Program-made: the position numbers and the translations under genes
Assembly: GCF_963667555.1 (NCBI RefSeq)
Contig: NZ_OY763421.1
Location: 1,071,562-1,135,561 of the forward strand
Source of the DNA: an uncultured Methanolobus sp.
Lineage (GTDB): Archaea > Halobacteriota > Methanosarcinia > Methanosarcinales > Methanosarcinaceae
Reading direction: 5' to 3'
DNA: 64,000 nucleotides
In this document: positions 1-8,398 of the stretch, piece by piece
Numbering within the stretch: the first letter of the stretch is position 1
Layout of the letters: each line of letters opens with the position of its first letter
Notes under the pieces: generated by a model
What the model was told of the DNA's origin: nothing
The model's input: the letters and a program-made list of their open reading frames with translations, nothing else
The model's database searches: none

Positions 1-44
1 TGTCGCTCATTGCAAGTGCCTTTGTAAGTTGACGGCAAACAGCC

Positions 45-1016
45 TTACTTTATCTTCTCAAGTATGCTCTTGATAACCTGGTCAGTGCTTACGCCTCTCC
101 TTTCAGCTTCGAAAGTGAGCACAACCCTGTGCCTGAGCACCGGATATGCCATGGCATCTATATCCTCGGCACTGACGTAATTTCGTCCCTTGATGAGCGC
201 CCTTGCTTTTGCAGCCAGGATAAGACCGATGGATGCTCTTGGAGATGCACCGTATTCGATGTACTCGCTGCTGATACGTGTTGACATGACGATCTTGATC
301 GCCCTGTTCCTTATATCATCTGCAACAGGCACGTCTCTTGTGAGTCTCTGAAGGTCAAGGAGTGTGTTCTTGTTAACGACCTTGTTGACGCTTGGGGAAA
401 TTGATCTTGTATAGCGGTTAACTATCTCGATCTCATCCTCGTAGCTTGGGTAATCCACAAGGATCTTGAGCAGGAACCTGTCAAGCTGAGCTTCAGGAAG
501 CGGGAAAGTTCCTTCCATTTCTATCGGGTTCTGGGTCGCCAGAATGAAAAAAGGCTGCTCAAGGATGTAAGTGTCATTTCCAACAGTTATCTGCTTTTCC
601 TGCATTGCTTCAAGCAGGGATGACTGTGTCTTTGGTGATGCACGGTTAATTTCATCAGCAAGCACAATGTTTGCAAAAATAGGTCCCGCTTCGAACTTGA
701 ACTCCTTGTGTCCGCCGGATTCCTCGATGATCTGGGTTCCTGTAATATCCGCAGGCATAAGGTCTGGTGTACACTGTATCCTGCTGAAGTTCAGGTCCAG
801 TGCTTTTGATATTGTGGATATCGTCAGTGTTTTTCCAAGACCCGGATTACTCTCCACAAGTGCGTGCCCGTTACAAAGTATTGCGATCGTTATCTGTTCA
901 ACTATATTCTTCTGGCCTACAACCACCTTTCCAATTTCGTTGAAAAGGGTTGCGAACATGTCGCCAGCCATTTTGTATGTTTGTGACAGATCCCTTGAGT
1001 TCATCTCACTAGCCAT
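45..1016 (-). CDS. MoxR-family AAA+ ATPase
   Basis: This 323-residue protein is a MoxR-type AAA+ ATPase, a cytoplasmic chaperone-like ATPase that usually acts on the protein encoded next to it. The Walker A motif (ESNPGLGKT) is at residues 55-63 and the Walker B/DEINRA motif at about 117-126, followed by a lid domain typical of the family. The length is normal for the family. It lies downstream of a membrane protein gene (1109-2020) on the same strand with a 92-bp gap, so the two are probably co-transcribed. A possible next gene starts on the minus strand at position 10 (ATG) but is cut by the window edge; MoxR genes are often followed by a DUF58 gene, which cannot be checked here. Confidence 0.93.
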   Translation of the reverse strand: MASEMNSRDLSQTYKMAGDMFATLFNEIGKVVVGQKNIVEQITIAILCNGHALVESNPGLGKTLTISTISKALDLNFSRIQCTPDLMPADITGTQIIEESGGHKEFKFEAGPIFANIVLADEINRASPKTQSSLLEAMQEKQITVGNDTYILEQPFFILATQNPIEMEGTFPLPEAQLDRFLLKILVDYPSYEDEIEIVNRYTRSISPSVNKVVNKNTLLDLQRLTRDVPVADDIRNRAIKIVMSTRISSEYIEYGASPRASIGLILAAKARALIKGRNYVSAEDIDAMAYPVLRHRVVLTFEAERRGVSTDQVIKSILEKIK

Positions 1017-1108
1017 CTGTTATCTCCTTTGTCTTTGTCCTGTGAATTAGGTGTATTAATAGAATTTTGAAAAATTATGTTTGCTTTTAGATTTTAGATA
1101 TTAATAAT

Positions 1109-2020
1109 TCAATTAGCCTCAGCCAGCGCTTCAAAGTAGTCTTTGATAATGCTTTCGTAACCTGCTGGCAGTTCTTCATTGTAGGTCTGTGATGAGATCA
1201 CACTTCTCTCATAAGGCGATGACTGGGTGAAATCTGTGTCTGACTCCTCAGATTCGTCCCCTTCCACAAAACCAACACCTGAGCCTGCTGGCAGTGTCAG
1301 ATCGACCTCTTTTCCGTCTTCTACAATTATTGCAGTGTCCCCGGTCAGGTTCTCTGTGCCAGAACCGGTGCCGTCATCTGTTCCATCATTATCGAATACA
1401 TACACATCCTCCCCTGATGATGCGCCGTTGTCATTACCAATATACTCGTCTACAAAGTCACTCAGTTCACCCTGGTCAAAAAGACTGGTGCGAACATCAT
1501 GGTCTACAACATAGACAGTTGCTGTACTGGAAACCAGAATAAGCACAATTCCGATCACAAGTTTTCCTTTTATAAGCAGGGCTGATGAAGCGATAACTGC
1601 AATTTTAGAGGTAACTGAATTTAGAAGGTCTGCAACGATGAGGTTACTCTCGTTGGCATTGTCATATGCCGTTCTCAGTCTTTCATGCAGCTCCGGGTTC
1701 TTTTTCTCAATAAGGGGAATTGCATTTGTCTTATCATCTCTTTGATGGCGGATAAGTGTCACAATGAGCGAAAAGAAAACTGCTATTAACGACAGAGCTA
1801 CGGTTTCAAACGCAATGCTGGTTCCCAGAATATCGTAGGAAGTTCCTGCACGGACCTCAAAACTGCTAAGGTACGGGAAAACCTGGTCGATGCGGAAATA
1901 GAATAATAGTAAATAAAGAATGATCGCAGTTCCAAGAAAATCCAGAATTTTGTATAACCTGCGATATCTTTTGAGTGCAGCTTCCTGTTTTTTAACAAAA
2001 CTCCTGACGTCCATGCCCAT
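1109..2020 (-). CDS. membrane protein of a MoxR cluster, unknown function
   Basis: A 303-residue membrane protein of unknown function. It has a basic N-terminus, hydrophobic segments near residues 28-46, 68-90 and 138-172, and an acidic Gly/Asp/Glu/Ser-rich C-terminal half (about 190-275) that is probably extracytoplasmic and flexible. It lies directly upstream of a MoxR ATPase on the same strand, the usual arrangement in which MoxR remodels or matures a neighbouring membrane protein. I do not recognise a catalytic motif. The role as a MoxR partner is inferred from position only. Confidence 0.75.
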   Translation of the reverse strand: MGMDVRSFVKKQEAALKRYRRLYKILDFLGTAIILYLLLFYFRIDQVFPYLSSFEVRAGTSYDILGTSIAFETVALSLIAVFFSLIVTLIRHQRDDKTNAIPLIEKKNPELHERLRTAYDNANESNLIVADLLNSVTSKIAVIASSALLIKGKLVIGIVLILVSSTATVYVVDHDVRTSLFDQGELSDFVDEYIGNDNGASSGEDVYVFDNDGTDDGTGSGTENLTGDTAIIVEDGKEVDLTLPAGSGVGFVEGDESEESDTDFTQSSPYERSVISSQTYNEELPAGYESIIKDYFEALAEAN

Positions 2021-2083
2021 AATTGCACCGCTTTTTTTTCTGTAAGGTAATTCTAAGTGTCCTGTCAGTTATCTGATATTCAT

Positions 2084-2959
2084 TTAATTGGACTTACAAC
2101 TGGAATTGAATTCCGGATACGAACCAAGCATTTTCAACATCCCTACGCTCGACTCTATGTTATATATTGCATCTTTTATAATATCATCGCTTATGTTTCC
2201 TTCAAAGTCAATGTAGAAAACATAATCTCCCAGTACTTTCTTTGATGGTCGCGACTCTATTTTTGTAAGATTGATATCGTTCCTTGCAAAATCTCCAAGT
2301 ATGGAATAAAGCGCACCTGGACGGTCACGGTCAAGATAGACTATTATTGATGTTTTGTAAGGACTGCCTTGATCTGCCTGTTTCAAGGATCTGACTATGT
2401 GCTCTGTTGTCTCTGACCTTGTAATAATAACAAAACGTGTATGATTGTGTTTCCTGTCCTGGATGTTTGGCATCAGAACATCCAGATTATAAACACCAGC
2501 TGTTTCCGGAGATGCTATGGCAGCCATTTCCTCGAATTCGGTTGCAAGCTTTGCAGCATGGGATGTACTTCCTGTGGTTCTCAGCTCTGCGAGGGGGAAT
2601 GTCATTTTCAGGAAGTTGCGGCATTGTCCAAGAGCCTGCGGATGTGAGAGTATAACTTTGATATCTTCTTTCTTTCCTCTTGAAAGAAGACAGTGTTCTA
2701 TTGTAACAATTGTCTCGCCGATAATGGTTACATTCTTTTCAAGAAGCAGGTCAAGGGTAACGCCCACTGAGCCTTCAATTGAATTTTCAAGTGGTACTAC
2801 ACCGATGTCACATTCTTTGTTTTCCAGCAGGGAAAATACATCCTGGATATCCGAGCAATGCTCAAGGTTATTATCTTCTCCGGATACATTTTCTGTAATC
2901 CACTGCTTTGCAGCCTTTTCTGAATATGAGCCTTTAAGCCCGAGTACGCCAATTCTCAT
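2084..2959 (-). CDS. pheA: prephenate dehydratase
   Basis: This enzyme decarboxylates and dehydrates prephenate to phenylpyruvate in phenylalanine biosynthesis. The catalytic domain fills residues 1 to about 180, including the NHTRF segment that carries the conserved Thr-Arg-Phe motif. A C-terminal ACT domain (about 200-280) has the ESRPS motif associated with feedback binding of phenylalanine. The protein is a monofunctional, archaeal/bacterial-type PheA without a chorismate mutase domain. I chose the ATG at 2959 because GAGGAACAG lies just upstream; an in-frame TTG at 2971 would add four residues. The other shikimate-pathway gene in the window, aroC, is about 50 kb away. Confidence 0.95.
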   Translation of the reverse strand: MRIGVLGLKGSYSEKAAKQWITENVSGEDNNLEHCSDIQDVFSLLENKECDIGVVPLENSIEGSVGVTLDLLLEKNVTIIGETIVTIEHCLLSRGKKEDIKVILSHPQALGQCRNFLKMTFPLAELRTTGSTSHAAKLATEFEEMAAIASPETAGVYNLDVLMPNIQDRKHNHTRFVIITRSETTEHIVRSLKQADQGSPYKTSIIVYLDRDRPGALYSILGDFARNDINLTKIESRPSKKVLGDYVFYIDFEGNISDDIIKDAIYNIESSVGMLKMLGSYPEFNSSCKSN

Positions 2960-3083
2960 TCTGTTCCTCAATGGAAGTAAATTAAAAAAATGTTTTCATC
3001 ACTATAACTATATTATCGTTACCTTTGAATGTTGTTCATTCTTCTTACATGTAACTCTTTTTTAGAATTATTTTGAATGCCTG

Positions 3084-4274
3084 TTATTTGTTATTCTCCT
3101 GCAATTTTGCAGTCAGTCCTTCCAGTTCCTTCTCAATATCAGAATGAAGTTCTGATATCCAGTCTGCTTTCTTTTCTACATTGAGAAGTTTGTTAACAAT
3201 ATCTTCCTTATTCTCTTCCCGGATAGCTGTAATGTCAGGAAGGCCTTTAAGTTCTTCAACCTCAGGTTTGAGTTCATCTTCCATTTTTTCCAGCCGGGAG
3301 ATCTCTTCATTCAGTTTACTCTTAACATCTTCATCTGCCAGCATTTTGACATTCTCTGTCATCTTCTTCCTGCGCTCTCCCAGTCCATCGGTGGTGCTGT
3401 ATATTTTATCAAGCGTCTGGGCAGTGATGGCCTTGTCAAAAATGATCTCCTCGGTCTTGACCTCAGGTTTGGCCGCATTCTTAGGAACTGGCTCTTCCTT
3501 CGGAGGAAGGCAAGTATAATCACTGCTGAAAACCCTCTGGTTCATGTAGGTCGGTGAAACTATCTCTATTTCCGCACTGTGCAGGCAGTCCATTACATTC
3601 TTCTTAAAATCGGATCTGGCAGTGATAAGTCCTTCAATGTCCTTCAGTAATCCGCCGACCTTGTAAGTAATGGAAAAGTCTCCAAGTTCCTCAACATGTA
3701 CGAATGCATTCTCAAGTCCGGTAACATCAGCAGCCTTCAGAAGATTTTCTTCAATATCCTTGCGCGATATGTCATATCCCAGGGAAACGGTCGTTGTAAT
3801 TACAGTGCCTGACGAACGAATGGTTTTCAGAGGGCTTGACACCAGTTTGATGTTGGGTATGGTTATAAGGTCCCTGTCAATTGACTGCACCTGTGTGTGC
3901 AGGAAATACATCTCGGTGACCCTTCCAAACGTGTCATCCAGTTTAATGTAATCTCCAACCCGGAAAGGCACAATAAGCCTGAGCATGATGCCCGCCATGG
4001 CGTTTGCCACAAACGTGGTGGATGAGAATGTGATTATTGCACCGACCACAATTCCCACAAAGGTCAGAAGAAGATTCTTATCATCAACACTCAGGGGCAG
4101 GGTGAATATGATAAACATCATTCCGATGACAAGGATCAGTATGTAGGTGAGTTGCTGGACTATCCTTTCACGTGAAAACAGATTTTTCTTCCGGAAAAGA
4201 AAATCCGCCAGCAGGAAAATGACTACTGTAAGAATGAATGATATCAGGCTGGGTATGAACTGGTTTATGTCCGT
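3084..4274 (-). CDS. mscS: MscS-family mechanosensitive channel with an apparent ACG start
   Basis: This is a small-conductance mechanosensitive channel of the MscS family. The pore helix is rich in Ala and Gly (VGAIITFSSTTFVANAMAGI), followed by the beta domain (FRVGDYIKLDD) and a mixed cytoplasmic domain. A long charged, coiled-coil-like tail follows (about 260-396). The first ATG is at 4121, inside a transmembrane helix. The open frame continues upstream to a stop at about 4312 and encodes two more hydrophobic segments. Within that extension the only codon correctly placed after a strong Shine-Dalgarno (GGAGGG, 4281-4286) is ACG at 4272-4274, six bases away, giving DINQFIPSLISF as the N-terminus and about 396 residues. 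No ATG, GTG or TTG is available there. The family call is firm; the ACG start is an inference. Confidence 0.85.
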   Translation of the reverse strand, partial: TDINQFIPSLISFILTVVIFLLADFLFRKKNLFSRERIVQQLTYILILVIGMMFIIFTLPLSVDDKNLLLTFVGIVVGAIITFSSTTFVANAMAGIMLRLIVPFRVGDYIKLDDTFGRVTEMYFLHTQVQSIDRDLITIPNIKLVSSPLKTIRSSGTVITTTVSLGYDISRKDIEENLLKAADVTGLENAFVHVEELGDFSITYKVGGLLKDIEGLITARSDFKKNVMDCLHSAEIEIVSPTYMNQRVFSSDYTCLPPKEEPVPKNAAKPEVKTEEIIFDKAITAQTLDKIYSTTDGLGERRKKMTENVKMLADEDVKSKLNEEISRLEKMEDELKPEVEELKGLPDITAIREENKEDIVNKLLNVEKKADWISELHSDIEKELEGLTAKLQENNK

Positions 4275-4280
4275 GAGCGT

Positions 4281-4330
4281 CCCTCCGGGAAGTGGTATCG
4301 GAATTAAATAAGAGACTTCTTATTTATATA
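4281..4330 (-). promoter_or_regulatory. mscS promoter and ribosome binding site
   Basis: Read on the minus strand, CTTATATAAATA (about 4319-4330) is a good archaeal TATA box, which puts the transcript start near 4300. GGAGGG at 4281-4286 is a strong Shine-Dalgarno. A start of transcription near 4300 leaves no room for a conventional start codon upstream of the ACG at 4274. The flanking stretch up to 4447 is AT-rich, with repeated TAGTATA and TATACTA words, and otherwise empty. Confidence 0.55.
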
Positions 4331-4447
4331 AGGATGTGGCCGGATGAATTATTGTCCTCATCTAGTATAATAGTATACTAATAGTGATATACTAATTGAT
4401 GGGTTATAGTATAATATTGTATATATCTCATTTATCTATATCAATTC

Positions 4448-4912
4448 CTAATACATCTTCTTGTCTTCCTTCTTTTCCCATTCGCTGAAAAGTTCAAGGC
4501 TTTCATTGCGGCAGATATTGATGAGCTGCGGTCCGCTATCATTTCCTTCACCTCTGATATACTGATAGAACAGGCTGTCGTCAAAACCTATTGCAGCAAC
4601 ATCTTCCTTATTTGTTCCATAATATACTTTCTCAATTCGTGCCCAGTAGATTGCTGCAAGACACATGGGACATGGCTGGGAACTGGTATATATCTCACAG
4701 CCTGAAAGGTCGAAGTTCTCCAGCACTTCAGATGCCTGGCGGATTGCCAGCACTTCAGCGTGTGCTGTGGGATCATTGGTGAGCAAGACCTTATTGTGTG
4801 CTCTGGATACTATTTTTCCATCTTTGACGATAATTGCTCCGAAAGGTCCTCCGTGGTTGTGTTCCATTCCTTCCCGTGCTTCATCAATTGCAGCCTGCAT
4901 GAAATTGTCCAT
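4448..4912 (-). CDS. guaD: guanine deaminase-like nucleobase deaminase
   Basis: A 154-residue cytidine-deaminase-fold enzyme that most resembles the short bacterial guanine deaminase (GuaD), which converts guanine to xanthine. The zinc site is complete: His51 and the catalytic Glu53 in the PTAHAEV motif, and Cys81 and Cys84 in PCPMC. The segments GGPFGAIIVKDG, AAIYWAR and GFDDS and the C-terminal aromatic end fit GuaD better than the tRNA adenosine deaminase TadA. Substrate choice is not certain from sequence. A guanine/hypoxanthine-type permease lies at 33 kb, not adjacent. Confidence 0.85.
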   Translation of the reverse strand: MDNFMQAAIDEAREGMEHNHGGPFGAIIVKDGKIVSRAHNKVLLTNDPTAHAEVLAIRQASEVLENFDLSGCEIYTSSQPCPMCLAAIYWARIEKVYYGTNKEDVAAIGFDDSLFYQYIRGEGNDSGPQLINICRNESLELFSEWEKKEDKKMY

Positions 4913-4956
4913 GAGACTGTATAACTATCTATTGGTTTTAAATTAACTGGTATTTA

Positions 4957-5232
4957 GGTTCTGTAGAACACCTGTTTACATGAGTGACACGAACTTCGCT
5001 CTTTCAGTTCAAAATCCAGAAATACAATTTCCAAACTAAAACCTATAATAACCATCCGCCGAAGGCGGCGCATTCCAATACCTCTGTACAGAGAAAATAG
5101 TATCATGCCTGAGAATTCTACAGAAGGCACACAAAGAAAGTAGTCTACTGCAACATGTCAATTATTTTGTATGACATGATGGGAAAACGCCGGCTTCGCC
5201 GGACCCTTCGGGATAATTCAAGTTATCCATTC
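4957..5232 (+). repeat. dispersed GC-hairpin repeat, copy 1
   Basis: First of seven related copies in this window. It carries hairpin A (CCGCC-GAA-GGCGG, 5056-5068), then a roughly 120-bp AT-rich middle with the words GAGAATTCTACA and TCTAC, then hairpin B (CCGGC-TTC-GCCGG, 5190-5202), directly followed by hairpin C (CCC-TTC-GGG, 5204-5212) and the tail TTCAAGTTAT. It lies between the divergent starts of guaD and the small membrane protein at 5688. No convincing terminal inverted repeats or flanking duplications are visible, and no stable ORF is shared among copies. Confidence 0.8.
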
Positions 5233-5482
5233 GTGTGATGAAATGATTCACTGCTTTTTTTCAGTTTTAATGGCAGTTTTTCTACAGAGCCGGCATTTTA
5301 TGATTTTTGGGCTATATTTCAAATATAAAGCTTTATAGGGGATTTATACGTCTGAAAAACAGCCAATATAGCTTCATTGTATATTCAAAGCTTTACCTTA
5401 CTTTAATATAAAATTAAAGCTTTATTTTGCCTTTTTTACTGGTAAGTATGTTTATATTCGCATTTGAGAATTCTCGAATTGT

Positions 5483-5575
5483 AAGATCGCATGTTAGCGT
5501 ACAACCAACCACCAGCATCACCAACCACCAACAATGTACCACCATAATATCGTACACCACCAGACATGTGATCTT
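5483..5575 (+). ncRNA. candidate stem-clamped C-rich small RNA (element 1)
   Basis: The ends AAGATCGCATGT (5483-5494) and ACATGTGATCTT (5564-5575) pair over 12 positions. Eleven are Watson-Crick and one (5489 with 5569) is G-U on the plus strand but would be C-A on the minus strand, which favours a plus-strand RNA. A TATA box (TTTATATT, 5451-5458) lies about 28 bp upstream of the stem. The interior is C-rich and almost free of G, with repeated ACCAACCACCA words. No coding potential is evident. The same design recurs at 24142, 24317, 35413, 38492 and 42154. Confidence 0.55.
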
Positions 5576-5588
5576 TCTAACAATCACA

Positions 5589-5615
5589 GATCAGTATCGT
5601 TCACAACGATTGATC
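5589..5615 (+). other. hairpin downstream of element 1
   Basis: GATCA-GT-ATCGTT-CAC-AACGAT-TGATC forms an 11-bp stem with a two-base bulge, 14 nt after element 1 and 73 nt before the gene at 5688. It could be the 3' end of the small RNA or part of the leader of the downstream gene. No T-run follows it. Confidence 0.5.
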
Positions 5616-5687
5616 ATATAGAAAAATAACAAAATAGGACAAAAATGGAACAAAAATAATCTTTATAATTACGAGGATTGGATACAA

Positions 5688-5981
5688 ATGAAGAGAAATA
5701 CATTGAATTATATCATAGACATGCCACTATTGGTGCAGTCGGTCATAGTAAGTGTAACAGGAGTTGTCCTGATGTTTGCCAGCCACGGAGCCAGCTTCCT
5801 GGGATTAAGCAGCAGGGAATTACTTCACTTGCATGAGCAGATAGGACTTCTGATGGTCGCATTCTCGGTCATACACCTGTTACTTCACTGGAAGTGGATG
5901 GTCTGCACAACAAGAAACTTCTTCAGCAGCAAGAGCGGTTCACCTGTTGTGTGTGAAACTGCGTATCCTGTAGAGGACTGA
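5688..5981 (+). CDS. DUF4405-type small membrane protein
   Basis: A 97-residue protein with two hydrophobic segments (about 14-35 and 50-70) and histidines on their flanks (SRELLHLHEQIG and VIHLLLHWKW). This is the pattern of DUF4405, a cytochrome b-like helical pair linked in other organisms to haem binding or membrane redox partners. The start follows TACGAGGATTGGATACAA. It is transcribed alone, with a strong terminator at 6013-6036. Haem binding is a family inference, not something visible here. Confidence 0.75.
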   Translation: MKRNTLNYIIDMPLLVQSVIVSVTGVVLMFASHGASFLGLSSRELLHLHEQIGLLMVAFSVIHLLLHWKWMVCTTRNFFSSKSGSPVVCETAYPVED

Positions 5982-6012
5982 ATTTTAGTCTTCTATTTGA
6001 GTAAAACAATCA

Positions 6013-6036
6013 GATATCCGTTTTTTTCCGGATATC
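6013..6036 (+). terminator. hairpin terminator after the DUF4405 gene
   Basis: GATATCCG (6013-6020) and CGGATATC (6029-6036) form a perfect 8-bp stem with a T-rich 8-nt loop, 32 bp after the stop codon of the gene at 5688. Confidence 0.6.
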
Positions 6037-6128
6037 CTTACCTCATTTTCCGGTTACCATAAAACGGTACCATAAAACTATTTATTCCTTCGCGTATTTC
6101 CCTGTTATATTATACTAAAGGTGAAATA

Positions 6129-7649
6129 ATGCAGCTAAAAGTTCAACCTATTGATATCAAGGTCGGCAAATACAAAGTAGTAATGAATACCGTAGATGCC
6201 AAGGAAATGGGAGTAAATGAAGGCGACAGGGTAAGGATCAGGGATCATAAGGTTCTTACTGCCATTGTTGACTTTACAGAAGATATGATCGCTCCCGGAA
6301 TGATCGGGCTGTATCACGAAGTGCAGGAACAGCTCAAGAAAGAGTGGACCGAGTCTGTTGAAGTCGAACCTGCTGATAAACCAAAATCCGCTCGTATAAT
6401 CAGAAAGGTCATGGATGGTAACAGGCTGGAGAAAGAAGAGATATATGAGCTTGTGAAGGACATCGTTGAAGAGAACCTGAGCGATATCGAGCTGGCTGCT
6501 TTCCTTACTGCAACTTACATCAAAGACCTTAGCGAAGACGAGACCGAGTGGCTCACCAAGGCAATGATCGACACCGGGGAACGTATCGATTTCGCCACCA
6601 CTCCTATTATGGATAAACACTCAATTGGTGGTGTTCCTGGTAACAAGATATCCCTTCTTATCGTCCCTATCGTTGCAGCTAACGGTTTACTTATCCCTAA
6701 GACAAGTTCACGTGCAATTACCGGTGCAGGCGGGACAGCGGATCTCATGGAGATCCTGGCTCCAGTAGAGTTCACCGCACAGCAGATCAAGGAAATGACC
6801 GAGAAAGTCGGCGGTGTTATCGTATGGGGCGGTGCAACCAATATCGCACCTGCAGATGACAAGCTCATCAGAATAGAGTATCCGCTTTCAATTGACCCTC
6901 ACTGCCAGCTTCTGGCCTCTATCATGGCTAAAAAAGGTGCGGTAGGTGCTCAGAAAGTTGTAATGGACATTCCAACCGGTGCAGGTACAAAGATTCCTGA
7001 CATAAAGACCGGAAGAAAACTTGCAAGGGATCTCATCAACCTTGGAGAGCGCCTTGGAATGGATGTTGACTGTGCACTCACATACGGTGCTTCACCAATA
7101 GGAAGGACAGTCGGTCCTGCGCTTGAAGTTATCGAAGCGCTGAAAGTGCTTGAGACAATGGAAGGTCCGAACAGTCTTATAGAAAAGAGTGCAGTGCTTG
7201 CAGGTATGCTCCTTGAGATGGGTGGCGTTGCTGCAAAAGGCCAGGGACATGACCTTGCAATAGAGACCCTGAAGAACGGAAAGGCATTTGCAAAACTCAA
7301 AGAGATCATCGAGATACAGGGTGGAAATCCTGATGTGACCTACAGGGATATCAAGGTAGGACAGTACACTGCAGAACTTAAAGCTCCTACAAATGGTTAT
7401 ATTATTGAGTTCCACAACAAGCGCATCGTTCAGATCGCAAGGCTTGCGGGTGCTCCAAATGATAAGGGAGCAGGCGTAAGGATTCACAAGAAACGCGGCG
7501 AGGCAGTTGAAGCTGGTCAGCCTATACTCACTATCTATGCAGAAAAAGAAGAAAAACTTGCAGATGCCATCAGAAGTGCAAGGGAAGACCTTCCAATTGT
7601 AGTAGAAGGTATGCTTCTAGAGAAGGTTGCTGACGTTAAAGAACTCTGA
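6129..7649 (+). CDS. deoA: AMP phosphorylase
   Basis: This 506-residue enzyme phosphorolyses AMP (also CMP and UMP) to the free base and ribose-1,5-bisphosphate, the first step of the archaeal nucleotide salvage route that ends in form III RuBisCO. It has the family's extra N-terminal domain (about 1-85), then the helical and alpha/beta domains of the pyrimidine phosphorylase fold with the signature KHSIGGVPGNK (about 160-170), and a C-terminal domain. The length is normal. The start follows AAGGTGA at a good distance. The next gene begins 5 bp after the stop, so trm56 is co-transcribed. The isomerase and RuBisCO partners are not in this window. Confidence 0.95.
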   Translation: MQLKVQPIDIKVGKYKVVMNTVDAKEMGVNEGDRVRIRDHKVLTAIVDFTEDMIAPGMIGLYHEVQEQLKKEWTESVEVEPADKPKSARIIRKVMDGNRLEKEEIYELVKDIVEENLSDIELAAFLTATYIKDLSEDETEWLTKAMIDTGERIDFATTPIMDKHSIGGVPGNKISLLIVPIVAANGLLIPKTSSRAITGAGGTADLMEILAPVEFTAQQIKEMTEKVGGVIVWGGATNIAPADDKLIRIEYPLSIDPHCQLLASIMAKKGAVGAQKVVMDIPTGAGTKIPDIKTGRKLARDLINLGERLGMDVDCALTYGASPIGRTVGPALEVIEALKVLETMEGPNSLIEKSAVLAGMLLEMGGVAAKGQGHDLAIETLKNGKAFAKLKEIIEIQGGNPDVTYRDIKVGQYTAELKAPTNGYIIEFHNKRIVQIARLAGAPNDKGAGVRIHKKRGEAVEAGQPILTIYAEKEEKLADAIRSAREDLPIVVEGMLLEKVADVKEL

Positions 7650-7654
7650 AAACG

Positions 7655-8194
7655 ATGAACATGCCTGAAAAAATAGTAATATTAAGACTTGGCCACCGCC
7701 CGCAGCGTGATAAGAGGATAACAACCCATGTTGGCCTGACAGCACGTGCCTTCGGTGCCGAGGGCATGCTTCTTGCATCAGATGACCAGAAACTTGCGGA
7801 TAACATTGCTGATGTTTCCAACCGTTTTGGCGGTGATTTCTACGTCAGCAATAATGTGAGCTGGAAAACCGAGATCAGGAAATGGAAAGAAGATGGTGGA
7901 AAAGTATGCCACCTGTCAATGTACGGGATCAATCTCCCGGATGCCGTTCCCGAGATAAAGGAATGTGAAAAGCTCATGATCGTTGTGGGTGCTGAAAAAG
8001 TACCTTTTGAGATCTATGAGATGGCCGACTGGAATGTTGCAGTCGGTAACCAGCCACATTCTGAGGTTGCTGCAGTTGCAGTGACCATGGACCGTATATC
8101 ATCAACCGATCCTTTGAGGACAGAATTTGAAGGCGGGGAATTGACAATAATTCCTGAGAGATGCGGGAAAAATGTTATAGACAAAAGAGAGTAA
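7655..8194 (+). CDS. trm56: tRNA (cytidine(56)-2'-O)-methyltransferase
   Basis: A 179-residue SPOUT-class methyltransferase that 2'-O-methylates C56 in the T-loop of archaeal tRNAs. The N-terminal motif LRLGHRPQRDKRITTHVGLTARAFGA is characteristic. The knot region (GAEKVPFEIYEMADWNVAVG, then NQPHSEVAAVAV) carries the S-adenosylmethionine site. The length equals that of other archaeal Trm56 proteins. It lies 5 bp downstream of deoA in an apparent two-gene operon. Confidence 0.93.
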   Translation: MNMPEKIVILRLGHRPQRDKRITTHVGLTARAFGAEGMLLASDDQKLADNIADVSNRFGGDFYVSNNVSWKTEIRKWKEDGGKVCHLSMYGINLPDAVPEIKECEKLMIVVGAEKVPFEIYEMADWNVAVGNQPHSEVAAVAVTMDRISSTDPLRTEFEGGELTIIPERCGKNVIDKRE

Positions 8195-8202
8195 ACCTCT
8201 CT

Positions 8203-8364
8203 CTAATCTCTTTTTACAGAAGGACCTTTGTAAATCCTTCTTCTTTCGTAATCACCATATCCACGGTGTTTCGGATCCTCTCTTCTTTTGATATGCTGCT
8301 CGAAGAGTTCATCCAGTTCATCTTCGTCGATCTCATCAGCATTTCTGTTTTCTTCTTCCGGCAT
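8203..8364 (-). CDS. 53-residue charged small protein
   Basis: A short minus-strand ORF, below the length of most gene tracks. It starts MPEEENRNADEIDEDELDEL and ends in a basic stretch (GYGDYERRRIYKGPSVKRD), so it has an acidic N-terminal half and a basic C-terminal half with no Cys. GTGAT lies 3 bases before the ATG, close to the 3' part of the archaeal Shine-Dalgarno. It starts 34 bp after the stop of the Nif3-like gene on the same strand and runs convergent to trm56. Its codon use and amino acid composition look coding. The function is unknown. Confidence 0.65.
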   Translation of the reverse strand: MPEEENRNADEIDEDELDELFEQHIKRREDPKHRGYGDYERRRIYKGPSVKRD

Positions 8365-8398
8365 ATTATCACAAATATCCAGTTGATGTGATGATCCT

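Noticed and set aside
571..1050. 159-residue plus-strand ORF opposite the MoxR gene
   Set aside because: It is fully antisense to a well-supported gene and has no protein-like features.
5190..5212. Hairpins B and C of the dispersed repeats as simple terminators
   Set aside because: No T-run follows them, and copies also lie away from gene ends, as in the divergent gap at 5 kb.
5427..5621. 64-residue ORF across element 1
   Set aside because: Its composition follows the ACCAACC repeats, it has no ribosome binding site, and the DNA is better explained by the stem structure.
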